Shown here: piece after piece, positions 1-11,633 of the stretch | How positions within the stretch are numbered: the stretch's first letter is position 1 | How the letters are laid out: every line of letters begins with the position of its first letter | Origin: Asterias amurensis | Lineage: Eukaryota > Echinodermata > Asteroidea > Forcipulatida > Asteriidae | Direction: 5' to 3' | Length of the DNA stretch: 64,000 nt | Assembly (NCBI RefSeq): GCF_032118995.1 | Contig: NC_092667.1 | Span: 8,956,357-9,020,356, forward strand | The notes under the pieces: model-generated | Seen by the model: the letters and a program-made list of their open reading frames with translations, nothing else | Told to the model about the DNA's origin: nothing | Database searches by the model: none | Translations under genes and position numbers: made by a program

Positions 1-38
1 CACCTATGGGATAAATGCAAACAAATCGGTAATGACCT

Positions 39-282
39 GGGCCCAATTTTATAGATGCTTAAGCACACAATTCTGTTTAAGCAAAATAATCAATGCTTAG
101 TAAAATCAGAATACCAGCCAAGACTCAACTCAATTGTTATGCTAAGTAAACAATGGCTCAATGCCAGTCACAAGCAATGTATATGGCATCAATTTTTTAT
201 ATCCAGTAACATGTGTAAAATAAGCAAGTTATTTTCGTGCGTAACCAAATGTTTTGCTTAAGCAGCTCTATGAAATTGGCCC
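39..282. repeat. TIR element, 'CAATTTCATAGAGC' family
   Basis: The left end reads GGGCCCAATTTTATAGATGC and the right end is its imperfect reverse complement (GCTCTATGAAATTGGCCCC). 'CTTAAGCA' motifs sit just inside both ends. Related copies lie at about 32988-33176 and 30958-31163. There is no coding capacity, so this is a non-autonomous element of unknown superfamily. It lies in an intron of the FAK gene. Confidence 0.6.
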
Positions 283-646
283 CAGATATTTAGACCCTAG
301 CAGAGTCTTTCTTGAAAGCAAATTCACAACACCACACACATAAACAAGTACACTGGTGTAACAAAAATAGTCAAATTGAAATAGATGATAGAAATGAAAG
401 CACACAGAGGAAGCAGGGAATAAACCGAGAAGTGTATCTGAGAAACCATTCTTTGGGGGCATTGGAAGAGGTACAGACTTTGTACCAAGTAACCTTTCAA
501 GGATAATACATCCCGTTTTTTGACGAGTAAATGAAATCCCATCCTCTAGTTTATGTAGTTTGTAATAAATATGTACACTCATTGTGAAAGACTAGTTGAA
601 TGTGGTAGAAGCAATTAGATTTTTCAGGGAGTCTATGAACACTAAT

Positions 647-782
647 AAACCGATCATTAAGCTCCGCCCCATTTCGTATTGACCAATCACAAAGCAACGA
701 AGGTCCGACAAATAAGGTCCGACATGTGTGCGTGTATCTTTGCTCATACAAGCGTTGTGGGCGGAGCCTACTGGATCGGTCT
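647..782. repeat. Short TIR element (MITE), ACCGATC ends
   Basis: The left arm ACCGATCATTAAGCTCCGCC is matched by an inverted right arm (GGGCGGAGCCTACTGGATCGGT). The interior has a direct repeat of AAGGTCCGACA around 700-725. It is 136 bp, non-coding and intronic. Confidence 0.6.
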
Positions 783-1059
783 ATTGCTGAAGAGAAACGT
801 TTCTCTGTAGGAGTGTTACTGGATGAAATATACGAGTGTAGTGAGATTTCAGATCGAAACTAATCATTTTCCTCTCCAATTACTTCCAATGGTATACATG
901 TACTTTGGTTTTAAAGTTAAACTTTTCCGTTAGTTACCAATTTATATGGACACTATTTGATTCATTTGAAGTCTTTTGGATGAAAGTTTTGTTGTACAAG
1001 TGATATCTTATTACATTGTATGATAATGAAAATAACTGCTTGATGTTTTTAATTTGTAG

Positions 1060-3946
1060 ACTATCGTCAGCCAATACCTGAACCTGTAAAGCCTGTTGAG
1101 CCTCCAAAAGTTGAGGAACCTCAGCAGCCTCAGCAACCTGTACAGGTAGGAGAGATTCTTTACTTCATTCATTGAAGACACTGGACACAATTGGTAATTG
1201 TCAAAGACTTCTCACTTGGTGTATCTCAACATATGCATAAAATAACGAAACTGTGAAAATTTGAGCTCGAAGTTGCGATATAATAATGAAAGAATAAACA
1301 CCCTTGTCACACAAAGTTGTGTGCTTTCGGATGCTTGATTTCGAGACCTCAAATTCTAAATCTGAGGTCTCGAAATCAAATTTGTGGAAAATTACTTCTT
1401 TCTTGAAAACTAAGTCACTTCAGAGGGAGCTGTTTCTCACAATGTTTTCTACTACCCATTACTTGTTACCAAGTAAGGTTTTATGCCAATAATTATTTTG
1501 AATAATTACCAATAGTGTCCACTGCCTTTAATGGGTCTGGGTACTTTTTGTGGGCACAAAACACAATGTCCACAGATTGAGTTGGAAGATAATTGCTGGT
1601 AGAATGCTTTCCTTAAAATATTACTTGCTGAGATGCTGTTGTTTTTGAGAAATGAGTAAAACAAGTAGCGAAAATAATTGAGATGAAAATTATTTTAGCA
1701 TGTAAAACTTATTTTCGTGACATTGTTTTACTCAGTTCTCATAAACAACATTACCTCAGCAAATAATATTTTAAGGTAACATTTTGTTTTTTGTTATAAA
1801 AAGTACCCAAATCCTTTAATGTTTTTTTTGTTTAAACATGTTAAACGTTACAAATCACAGCATTAACTGAATGCAAGTATATTTACAATTTTAAAATTTG
1901 ACCTTTAAATACAAAAACTAAAATGGAAAGAAAATCATTTAGTACTTTGAATCAGTTATTAAAAACAATTAATCTGATTGTTATGTAGGGCTCAAAGTTA
2001 ACACTGGATAACAAGCCCCATTGGCTTGAGCCTGTGATTTTAGCATGGGGCCAGTAAACTCAACATGGGACAAGCCTGGTGGTCTTGTGTTTTTCATTTG
2101 GATAAATTTCCTCCTTGTGTAATATCTTTGTGAAAAATCGTTGACTGTGAATGCGATAACTCAATTCTCTTTTAAGGCAGTGGACACTATTGGTAATTAC
2201 ACAAAAAAACTATTAGCATGACACCTTACTTGGTAATGAGTAATGAGGAGCTGTTGATCGTGACAAACAGCTCCCTCTGAAGTAACGTACATGTAGTTTT
2301 CAAGAAAGAAGTAATTTTCCAGGAATTTGATTATGAGACCTCAGAATTAGATTTCGAGGTCTCGAAATCAAGCATCTGAAAGCACACAACTTCGTGTGAC
2401 AAGGGTTTTTTTCCCTTTCATTGTTATCACGCAACTTCGACAACAAATTGAGCTCAAATTTTCACAGGTTTGTTATTTTATGCATATGTTGAGATACACC
2501 AAGTGAGGAGACTAGTCTTTGACAATTAGTGTCCAGTGTCTTTACAAATAAACACTAATGAGATAGATCTCTCTCTGAGTGCTTGTTCAATTCATTTTGA
2601 ATCTGCTATTGTAATAGAAACTCTGGTCCAGTAAAAGTTTTGAGCTAGAAGCCCTGCAGTTTTATGGATTTTTACCCAACATTCAAGCCCTGGAAGATTT
2701 GTATAGACAAGTATTTCAAAAACACTCCTGCTCTTTACAATGTTAAAGTAAAGTGTTTTTTTACCCATTAACCAGGTTGGTCCTACCATGGATCTAGATC
2801 GTACTAATGATGAGGTATTTGAGAACACTACTCAGGTTGTACGAGCCGTAATGGAGATGGTGAATATGGTACATGCAGTACGATCGGAGCAGTATGTCAA
2901 CTTAGTAAAGGTACCGAAACTTAGAATCTAACATGTTACAGCTGCTTAGGGCAAGTCATTTCATTGATTTTATTCTGGTTGTGCAGTAAGCCAAGAACCC
3001 TTTAGAAAAGCAAACTTAATCACTATACTAGCCAAGAACCGCCTTGGAGAGAATACATACAAGGAAGTAAGTTTTAGTTTAAGATGTGGGAGGAAAACCT
3101 TAGAGAGTCTGTGAACTCTGAACTCTGATATCTGAACACTCTAGAGTCTTATTTCGTTTGATCTTTCTGTTTGATCATCCGTTTGATATACATGTTGGTT
3201 GTATGAATGAAAACAGCTTTTTTTTCTCTTCTAAAGACTGTAGTGAGTCTTGCACAGATTTGGGTGGTTGGGTTGGTGTAGTGGTAGTTTTCCTCGCCTT
3301 CCCCCTCTAGGACCCAAAATCGAGCCGGGCCAGGGGCACAATGTGGATTGGGTTTTCAGTCCCTTCTTGACTGTGTGGGTTTTCCCTGGAATAATTCTCT
3401 GAGGTTTTCCTCCCACATCTTGAACTGAAACTTCCTAATACAGCTTGTCAGTAAAATTTGAACTTTCAATGATAAACATGCTGCATATATTGTACATGTA
3501 CATCACAAGGGCAACTAATGGATTTGAAAAATTCTGTTTCAGATACTTCTTGCAAAGCATTGCATTTGGCGTTGACAGGATTAGTACCCAAATTAAGGAA
3601 GTTTAATGTTTCTATATATTCTTGGTCATGACATTATCAGGAGATTTAATTTTCTTTCTGTTAGGATGTCGGATTGTCGTTGAAGAACCTCCTGGCCAGT
3701 GTAGATGGTCTCTACAGCTCCCTCCCTCCTCAGACGCACCGGAGCATCCAAATGGCTCACAAAGTACTAAGCTCAGACATGGCTGAGCTAATCAACGCCA
3801 TGAAGCTTGCCCAACGCTATGCTACTACCACCCTAGATCAAGACTACAAGAAAGGCATGCTGTCTGCTGGACACATACTCGCTGTTGATGCTAAGAACCT
3901 ACTGGATGCTGTGGACACGGCCCGCTTAAGTGCACAGGAAATATGA
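1060..3946 (+). CDS. PTK2: Focal adhesion kinase, C-terminal exons with FAT domain (5' part off window)
   Basis: Non-receptor tyrosine kinase of integrin adhesions; only the C-terminus is here. Exons: 1060-1145, 2776-2910, 3665-3946 (TGA 3944-3946). All have AG/GT borders and phases that join. The first encodes a proline-rich linker (PEPVKPVEPPKVEEP). The next two encode the four-helix focal-adhesion-targeting domain that in known FAKs binds paxillin LD motifs: LDRTNDEVFENT, EQYVNLVKDVGLSL, SSDMAELINAMKLAQRYA, YKKGMLSAGHILAVDAKNLL. These align along their length with vertebrate FAK and slightly less well with PYK2. The protein stops about where vertebrate FAK does, at DTARLSAQEI. The tyrosine equivalent to human FAK Y925 (VYENV) is Phe here (VFENT). 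The kinase and FERM domains lie left of the window. The second intron boundary falls inside helix 2 (LVK|DVGL). Confidence 0.93.
1174..1532 (-). repeat. TTAA-flanked MITE, AGGCAGTGGACAC family, copy 1
   Basis: Near full-length copy of the window's commonest family. The ends are inverted (GACACTGGACACAATTGG / CCAATAGTGTCCACTGCC). The body has a central palindrome (GAGACCTCAAATTC / TCTGAGGTCTC), a CTCCCTCTGAAGT block and a CAAATTTTCACAG block. It is non-coding and lies in a FAK intron. Confidence 0.85.
1535..1818. repeat. TIR element, GGGTACTTTTTG family, copy 1
   Basis: Inverted ends (GGGTACTTTTTGTGGG / TAAAAAGTACCCAAATCC) flank inverted halves that share AACACAATGTCCAC, TGAGTAAAACAA and GAAAATTATTTTAGCATG. 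It directly abuts the preceding MITE. Other copies are at 12848-13221, 16379-16816 and 56155-56505. Confidence 0.75.
2171..2545 (+). repeat. TTAA-flanked MITE, AGGCAGTGGACAC family, copy 2
   Basis: Starts TTTAAGGCAGTGGACACTAT and ends TTAGTGTCCAGTGTCTTTA. It has the same central GAGACCTC palindrome and AGCTCCCTCTGAAGT block as copy 1, in the opposite orientation. It lies in the same FAK intron. Confidence 0.85.
3255..3425 (+). repeat. tRNA-derived SINE-like repeat, 'TTGGTGTAGTGGTAG' family
   Basis: A tRNA A-box-like start (GGGTTGGTGTAGTGGTAG) is followed by a body shared with 21255-21440 (GTGGATTGGGTTTT, GGTTTTCCC). It is non-coding and lies in the last FAK intron. Confidence 0.55.
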
Positions 3947-4009
3947 TACCGATTCAAAGATGCATCTCCATTAAATACAGAGTAATTCAACACAACTCCT
4001 GGATAACGT

Positions 4010-4420
4010 CTACTGAACCTGATCTCGTTGGAGGTGCCAAGATCCTGCTCAACAGTTCAGAGAAGGCCCACTTAAGGGCACAGGAAGAGTGATACAGATC
4101 AAGAGAAATGTCTCCCTTTGTAGCATATAACTACATGTACTTTACCACAATGGCCCAGGTTAATCTACTTGGACGAGAATACCTGGTCTCATAGGTTGGT
4201 GTCAAGAACTTGCTTGACAACTGCCAAGAAGACCTGCATATAGGCCCAGGATGTATGATACATTTAAGGCTATCAACAAGGTACATTCATTCCTCATTTA
4301 CAACCAAGCAAGAAATGATCCAGTCAATGTGGGCACATTGCCAACTGTACCATGTACTCGCTGTTATTCAGGCCCACTTAATGCTCTTGGAAGATTTGAC
4401 GAAGATAGAACCTACTCCCC
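4010..4420 (+). repeat. Degenerate tandem copies of the FAK coding 3' end
   Basis: The terminal FAK segment (GTTGATGCTAAGAACCTACT ... CACAGGAAATATGATAC) recurs downstream. At 4026-4095 it is GTTGGAGGTGCCAAGATCCT followed by CCACTTAAGGGCACAGGAAG and a TGATAC stop. At 4195-4262 it is GTTGGTGTCAAGAACTTGCT followed by GGCCCAGGATGTATGATAC. At about 4352-4395 it is GTACTCGCTGTTATTCAGGC followed by CCACTTAATGCTCTTGGAAG. Similarity extends past the stop codon of the first copy. A further weak echo may lie near 4922. This looks like repeated local duplication of about 140-170 bp followed by decay. Confidence 0.6.
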
Positions 4421-6085
4421 AATTTGAAGACTGAAGTCAGGACTGCAAGCAGGAATTGTAGTCTTCCATCATGAATTATTTATTTATTCTTAATACTTCT
4501 TTAAGGTTCTGAGCATGGCCCGTTTTAGGGCTAAAAGCACCCCCCACTAATGACGTCACTTTTGCTTCAAATACCCGGCTATTGGACAATCATGCCACAC
4601 CATCTACGCGATCACAGCATCATGGATGCGCTAAACTGGGCTAATAGTGAAGTTAGTCGCGGGTAAACAAACAATTTGGACGTACGCGTGCGTTAGTGAA
4701 AGTTGACACATTTATCTGAGATCGGTACTTGCATGTAGCTTCCTTTTTTTATTATTAGTGCGGAATTCTATTAAGTGTGAATCAGAAGAGGTTACTGATG
4801 TAACTTTTTTTTCCAATGCCCAGCTATAACTTTAGCCATCACTAGACTGCAAGGAGAGCTATGTCTGATTCTCATATTCTCACTTTCATTGCAAACAATT
4901 CTTGTTGAATATTGCAGAAATGGCCCATTAAAAGGCCCAGGAGGTATGAGTTGTTCTAAGCATTGCGAACAAAATTTGTATGTATCATACCATTATTTTG
5001 CAACTGTTTCCATGGTAGTTTTCTATGAAGCACTATTTTCTCCATTGTGGCTTTGTGGAATGGGGTCCAATGTTTTGTCAGTGGTTTAATTTGTACATGT
5101 TAAGCTCTATTTAAGGTGTATAAAATTATGTCAACATTTGATATTTCTTTAATAGTGGGGGAAGGGTCTTGTGTGTGTTTGGGGAGAGAAATGATATCTC
5201 CTGTATTTGTGTGATGCCACTGGCCTTATTAATATGTTGTAAATGCCTTAATGGGATTGTACCCTGACTCAAATTGTTCTTGTTATGCTTTAAGAGGATG
5301 TCAGAAGGTACATTGTAAGACTGGGCAATGCTCTGACCAGACACTCTTGTTAATGGCCCAGCCATTTTGTATTTCTTTCATAAAACTCAAAGCACTTGAA
5401 CCGAAAAGTATGACTGAACAAATATATTTATATATAAGACATTCATAATTAGTTGTCATGGTGTTTGTCTTGTTTACAATGTCGTGTCTTATCAATGCGG
5501 TATAATTGTATCTTCCCTAAGATTTTCCTGCTCAATGCTGAGATTGAGGTTGAACTATGTTCCTTTGTACTATGTATTAATCATTTTCAAGAGTATTTCT
5601 AATTATAAGATGAAACATTTTTTATCACACTGAGATAGATTCTTGTTGCATGGAACCGATTTGGTTATTTGAATTTTTTTCTCAGAGTGTGAGTTACCAC
5701 ATTTAGTTTGCCTGAAATTTATCTGGAAACAATATACTCACTTAATCATTATCCTAGCAGTATTTAACATTAATGTTCTTATTAGTGTTCATCCTGTGGT
5801 GGAGTGGAGGCATTGTCTGAGTTGGCTGTGGCTGTAGAATGAAGCCAATACTTGAGCAAGCAGTTCAGCATGTGACCTGGCTGTAGCCATAGCCAACGTT
5901 GTTTTGGGCAAGCCCTTAAAGGTGCTATGTTGTTGTGTTTTCACTTTACATCAAATTCTTACCTCTGACCTTTGGCAATTTAAAAACAACATTTTATTTT
6001 ATAAGCTCAGAAAACAGTTATCGTCACAAAAAGGTAACCCACAGAAATGACACACAAACAAACAAAATATCAATTTTTGACTAAT

Positions 6086-6200
6086 GTGGGACTTTTGGGA
6101 TGCTAGGTGGCAGCAGACTTAACAAGGTAAATCCATTGTTCTTGTTAATGGAAATTTGCCTGGTAGGTCTGCTGCCACCTAGTGTTCAAAAGTATACCAT
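6086..6200. repeat. Hairpin MITE, CTAGGTGGCAGCAGAC family, copy 1
   Basis: GCTAGGTGGCAGCAGACTTA and its inverted partner GGTCTGCTGCCACCTAG bracket a further inverted stretch (GGTAAATCCATT / AATGGAAATTTGCC). The outer flanks also pair (GGGACTTTTGGG / CAAAAGTATACC). The second copy is at 61384-61529. Confidence 0.75.
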
Positions 6201-6400
6201 TCCTGCTCAACAGAATAAATTGCAGCTCTACAAGGTTGTGTGTTGAGATGCAGCCCTAGTATGGATTATAAGGCATGCCATTATTGATGCAGATAACAGG
6301 TTGTACAGGTCAAAGGTCAACATTCAGTGAATAGAATAGTACTGGGAGAAAGTGCAATGACTTAGCACCTTTAATGTCTCTAAATAAAATTAAAACTGGT

Positions 6401-8040
6401 GCTTTTATTTTCCCTTTCAAGGAACACCATAAAGAGATGTATTTATTATATATAGTTGTACAGATTTAGTAAGGTGATTGTTTTTACTGTATATTCTTGT
6501 AAGTTGTTACCCAGGAGTGTGTGCCTCAACTATTTACCCTACCCACATGACAAATCTTAACTGATTTACATTATAAACATTTGTACAATTCACATATATT
6601 CATTAATTGTAAAACAGTTGCCCTAACTCCCTCTGGGGTGCAGTGGGCATTTGCTGAAAATATGAGAAATTCTTCTTATTCTTCAGTAACTTGACGCCCA
6701 ACCTTTGGCACTGATCAAGGGCCTATTTCACAAAGAGCTAAGATTGATCTTAACTGCAAATTAATCCTTAATACGCTTTAACTCTTGACATGACTATAGT
6801 ACATGTAAAAGGGGGGGGGGTGGGTTGGTAAAGTTTAGTTAAGGGATTTGTTGAGTTGCTTATATCGTAGACAACAAAATCCATAGAACTATTAATATCA
6901 AGTATGTTGAATTGAAAACTTAATGAATAAGTAGAATTTGCACTTGAAGTAAGCACTTTAAAATTTGACATTATGCTTACTACCACGTCTGTCAAAAATG
7001 ATGTAAATTTTGAATCTGTTAGAGGACAGCGTGAAAGAGTCTAGCATCATGCATGGAGCCTTCGGCTTGTTAGTCAGAGCCACAGCCATATTGATTGAGC
7101 TAAAGTAGTCTGGTCCCTTGTTTATATATCGGGAAATTGTACCAATAATTACTTGTGCATACAGTAAACATGACAAATTGTTATCAGTACTAGTACAACG
7201 TTTAATAACACAGTCCTTCCAAAATGTACTGCATAAAGAAAGTATAATGGTTATGAGCTTATTCATGAACACACTAAGTTGCTACGCACAATCCAAAAGA
7301 ATTTGCTTAGCCATGTATAAGCAGTGGCAGGTTACCTGCCAAAACTGCTACATATATTTGATGTTGTACGCTGTTTGTCACTGGTTCCCTGTTTAGTTTT
7401 GCTTAGCAAATAAATGTGTTAAGCGAAAGAAAGGAAGGAATACAGTTGTACATAAGAATTGGTCAGAAGTTTATCTTTGTAAATATGTGTTTAATATTTA
7501 ACAAGTGCCAATGTAATTATGCTTAATTTGGAATCAGGAAAATCATGTTTGGGATAAAATTATTATAGTTTTTGTTTTGTTTTGTGGTTTATTAACAACT
7601 TAACAAGTATTTAAATTCAGTATCATTGTTTAAGGGCAAACAACCCACATAAAAATAGAAAACTTTAACACCTCTCAAACATTGTGTCTTTGTGAAGTAT
7701 AAATGCAAACATTGATAGTCTGTTTTATTGTTGAAAGGCAAGCAGTATAAAGAATAGTGTATTATTTGAAAGCTGATAAACAGGCCCACTTTCATAGAAT
7801 AGAGGATTATTATTGACTAATCATTTTATGCCAAGGAACAAATAAACAGGGAACCTGTCATAAACAATACTTATGCTTGGTATTTTGGCTGGTAACCATT
7901 TTCTTTGTTAGCAAAATTGATTTGTGCTAAGCCGAATTTTGTGCTTCAGTAGTAAATCAATATAAGTGGAGAATTTGAAATTGAAGCAGCTCACTATTTC
8001 CATTCTTTGTTGTTCTACATTGATCAGGGTTTGACTTTAG
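6401..8040. other. Intergenic, no gene recognised
   Basis: AT-rich sequence with only short chance open frames. It holds a half-site of the GGGCC-GATTTCAC type TIR at about 6719 (GGGCCTATTTCACAAAGAGC), a G10 run at about 6811, and fragments resembling the CTTAAGCA family near 7260-7400. Confidence 0.4.
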
Positions 8041-8290
8041 TCAGTCATTCATAAATACCTCAGACAGTTTCGCTATTCCTATTGGTGGAGAGCACGTCAC
8101 GCGGGTGTGTATAAACCTTTGTTCATGACCAGTAAAAAGTGTTAAAACATGGGCGTGACACGCGAGCTTGCACCTGTGCTTATTAGACAGTTTCTTCATT
8201 CCTATTGGTCGAGAGCAACGGCTGAAACAGTTGTGCCACATCACGCGATACTTGCAACGTGCACAGCAATCTCCTTATAAGGAGTTGTTT
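8041..8290. repeat. Pair of direct repeats with inverted CCAAT boxes
   Basis: CAGACAGTTTCGCTATTCCT + ATTGGTGGAGAGCA at about 8060 recurs as TAGACAGTTTCTTCATTCCT + ATTGGTCGAGAGCA at about 8186, each with ATTGG (reverse CCAAT) and GC-rich flanks. A palindromic CTCCTTATAAGGAG follows at about 8270. It resembles a dispersed repeat. A promoter role is possible but no gene start was found nearby. Confidence 0.35.
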
Positions 8291-8427
8291 ACCCGAGGGC
8301 CTTACCATTTCATAGCTGGAGGGGTGTTGTGTTGAAAGAAATCATTGAACATTTATAATTTTTGCATTTATTTTACTTTTTGACCAAAAAGTGTTGATGT
8401 TTTTTTACCGAAAAGTTATTTATGAAT

Positions 8428-8592
8428 GGGAATCAAGTGTGTGGAATCGGTTTTCAACTCGTGGTTTAAATCCGCCGAGGCCTGGTTCTTTATAATTTAC
8501 CTCGACTTCGTCAAGAACCAGGCCTCGTCAAGAACCAGGCCTCGTTGGGATTAAACCACTAGTTTGAAAACCTCTTCACCACACATTGATTC
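8428..8592. repeat. Long hairpin TIR element
   Basis: The left arm (GGGAATCAAGTGTGTGGAAT, then GGTTTTCAACTCGTGGTTTA and GAGGCCTGGTTCTT) pairs with the right arm (AAGAACCAGGCCTCG, GGGATTAAACCAC, GTTTGAAAACC, CACACATTGATTCCC). AAGAACCAGGCCTCG is tandemly duplicated in the right arm. It is non-coding. Confidence 0.75.
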
Positions 8593-9504
8593 CCTTATTA
8601 ATGCACTAAGAAATATTCAGTGAATACAATGAGCTGAATTAAGTTTCAGAAATGCTGCATGTTTTTTAGATCTGAAATTGGAGATACATGTGTAAGTCTT
8701 TTGAGCCAAGTACTGTGTTTAAAACATCAAATCAATGAGAGGGAGTCCCAGGTCTTTAAGTCTTTGAAGCTATCTAAAGTCATGGTGAATTTTCAGATTA
8801 TAATTTGTTTTTACCCTTCTGAACACCGATGTGTATTTATGTACTGTATACTCAGTACTTTCCTAATTCCTGTGAAAAAAATCCACAGGCATAGGGATTC
8901 AAACCCACAACTTTAGTGCAATTATACCCATCCTAGAAATGTTTTGTTGAAAAAAAAGGGGAAAAAATGAAGGTAAGCTTACCAGGCAGTGGCTAGGGTT
9001 AGAGATAGCTGAGATGGTGTCATCAGTAACCTGTATAATATTTGGTTAAAAACCCAATCTAGTCAAAAATGCTTACCAAAATTTGATTAGGTTACCCTGT
9101 TAAGGTTTGTTGTACATTTTTTTTGGTTTTTACTCTTGGGAGTATATTCAAGATCTTCAACTTTGTTGAAAAAGAAAGACTCGTAGTTGTACTATAATAA
9201 AGAAACAATTAGGATTAAAGATTTAAATATTTGTATATTTGTTCTAGGAATTGAGCGTACAAGTTGAACATCCATGTTTTCATGGAGACTGAAACACTGT
9301 CAAGGCGAAAAACAACATCGATTAGGGGAAGAGTTAATTTATTTTTTTGAATAGTTTGAATTTCAAGAATTACATTTATTTAACATTAGCTCAGAATCGA
9401 GTTGTTAGTGATATTTATTAAGTGGAAACATTTATTTGTTTTCATTAGTCAAAGCTCCATATCTAAGTTTTTTTTGCAGCATGAAGCGTACACAGCTACC
9501 AATG

Positions 9505-9861
9505 TTAAAGGCAGTGGACACTATTGGTAATTACTCAAAATAATTATTAGCATAAAACCTTTCTTGGTGACGAGTAATGGGGAGAGGTTGATGGTATAAA
9601 ACATTGTGAGAAACGGCTCCCTCTGAAGTGCCATAATTTATTTCGAGACCTCAGATTTAGAACTTGAGGTTTCGAAATCAACCATGTAACCGCACACAAC
9701 TTATTGTGACAAGGGTGTTATTTTCTTTCATTATTATCTCGCAAGTTCGATGACGGATTTAGCTCAAATTTTCACAGGTTTGTTTTTTTATGCATATGTT
9801 GAGATACACCAATTGTGAAGGCTAGTCTTTGACAATTACCAATAGTGTCCACTACCTTTAA
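9505..9861 (+). repeat. TTAA-flanked MITE, AGGCAGTGGACAC family, copy 3 (complete)
   Basis: The clearest copy: TTAA-AGGCAGTGGACACTATTGG at the left and CCAATAGTGTCCACTACCT-TTAA at the right, so both ends carry TTAA. The central palindrome is GAGACCTCAGATTTAG / ACTTGAGGTTTC. At about 357 bp it gives the family's full length. Confidence 0.88.
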
Positions 9862-11633
9862 TTGAGTAAGAAGTTGAACTACTAGTGACTTTTGTGTTCA
9901 TTTTCTTCAGTATGTGTTCATTAAACTTGGGTTTTGTCAGCGAGAGCAAATCACTCTCCTTAATTCACTTTCTTTAAGGAGAGCAATTTACAGCTCTCCT
10001 CGTATTTAAAATGAAGGCCTGTGTTGTGCCACTTTCTTTATGAAAGGAAGACCAACCAACAAGGCGTCCCTATATAACTTCACTTAATAGATTGAATGGT
10101 CCCCAGATGGATAATCTAACACCCGTTTCAGACAGGCGCTAGAGAGTTGCGCCTAACCAAATTCTGAATTAAGAACATGAAAAGTTTGACGTCTGAAACA
10201 CATTGCATGCAAGCCTGATTATCTTTTGTATAATATTTAAAACCTAAATGGCAGTTCAGTGCAACATGTCTTATTTGTAAATTGGTTTTTATATTATCAA
10301 TAATGGATGTTTATTAATGCACAGTTTTGCACAGTTTAGTAATCCAGTACTTTTTTCTTACTTTGAATGGTCTCTGGGTGCACCCATAATTTGCATTTGG
10401 TAAATTTGATGTTAAAGAAATCCCAGAAGTGTCAGCATTTCATATCATACGTGTGTGAGATGAGTTTCTATACATTATAATAAATACAAACATATGTATT
10501 GCAAAATGTTTCATGCCTTCTCTCTTGGTTTTTGTTCTTGTTCTGTAATCAGTAATATCTAATCATATGACGGGATGGGGGATTTCTGATTTTTATTCTC
10601 TAGAAAAAAAACTGATAAAAACTGGCTGACAGGGGTAGGCCTTACCAAAGGAACAACCGAGTCTGAAATCAGAGGCAAGTTTGCATTTTCCTTTTTATAG
10701 TTGGCAACTTTGAACATTCTAAAATAAGATGGATGTTAAAAGCAAATTTGCTAAGATGCATTTAAAGGACACAACCAAGTGCCACTTTAGAATTTGAACC
10801 CCCGCACACCCCGATCAAAATAAAACACCAAAATTTGATGCTCTAAACCACTCGGCCATGACGGCCTAATAAATATGATGATACAGTTTTATAACCCTGA
10901 AAATAAAGAAGATTTTCAGATGGCCTATTTTTGTAAAAATTCTACTTTTCCCCTTCCTTAAATGCAAAACGGAGTCCCTTTAAAAGAGCGAGTCCCTTTA
11001 AGTGTCAAATGCGTTGGTATCCCAGCGTTGTTTATTGTTACACTAACACTGGTACTAATGGGTATCTGACTACTTGTGTGTTCTTTCACAAAGTAGTAAT
11101 TCATGTGTAAATATTAAAGTCAACATTGTAACGCACACGATGTATGCTGTATACAGTATGTGTGTTACACATCCACAGTGTACAGGACAGAGAGAGCTAC
11201 TTTTTTGCACTTTCACTACATTTAATATGCTGTGTAAGCAGTTTTAATTTTGTCTTTATGATCTACATTGCACCTCCATGCTTCCTTGCTCTGTTAACAG
11301 TACCACTACTAGCTGTGCCTTGAACGTTGCTGTTTGGCACACATCCATGAGAAAATAAGGGGTAATTTCAGACCGTTTGACTTGAGACTTTGAGGAGCTC
11401 TCGCTGGTAAGAATTGTTAATGTTATTGTTACTTTCTGAAGTTATTTTGATCATGGAGCAATAATTGCTCCATGTTTTGATCTACATCTACATCAATGTC
11501 GGTACTCATCAAAGCCTGTTCGGCATCTAGATTAGGAACGGGGGGGTGTGGTGCTTTCAGTGTGAGTAGTGGACACTATCAAAGTAACAATGTGATCTTG
11601 CGTTTAATTAATTTATTCAGGTGTAATTTTGAT
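9862..11633. other. Intergenic, no gene recognised
   Basis: Only short open frames without coding character. A tRNA-like SINE head in minus orientation (GAATTTGAACCC ... CCACTCGGCCATGACGGCC) lies at about 10790-10868. Confidence 0.4.

Larger units (their letters stand above)
3947..6400 (+). other. Probable FAK 3' untranslated region / downstream flank
   Basis: No open frame with coding character follows the FAK stop. AATAAA-type signals occur at about 6213 and 6385, but I cannot choose the true polyadenylation site. The first 500 bases hold decayed copies of the coding end, entered separately. Confidence 0.4.
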
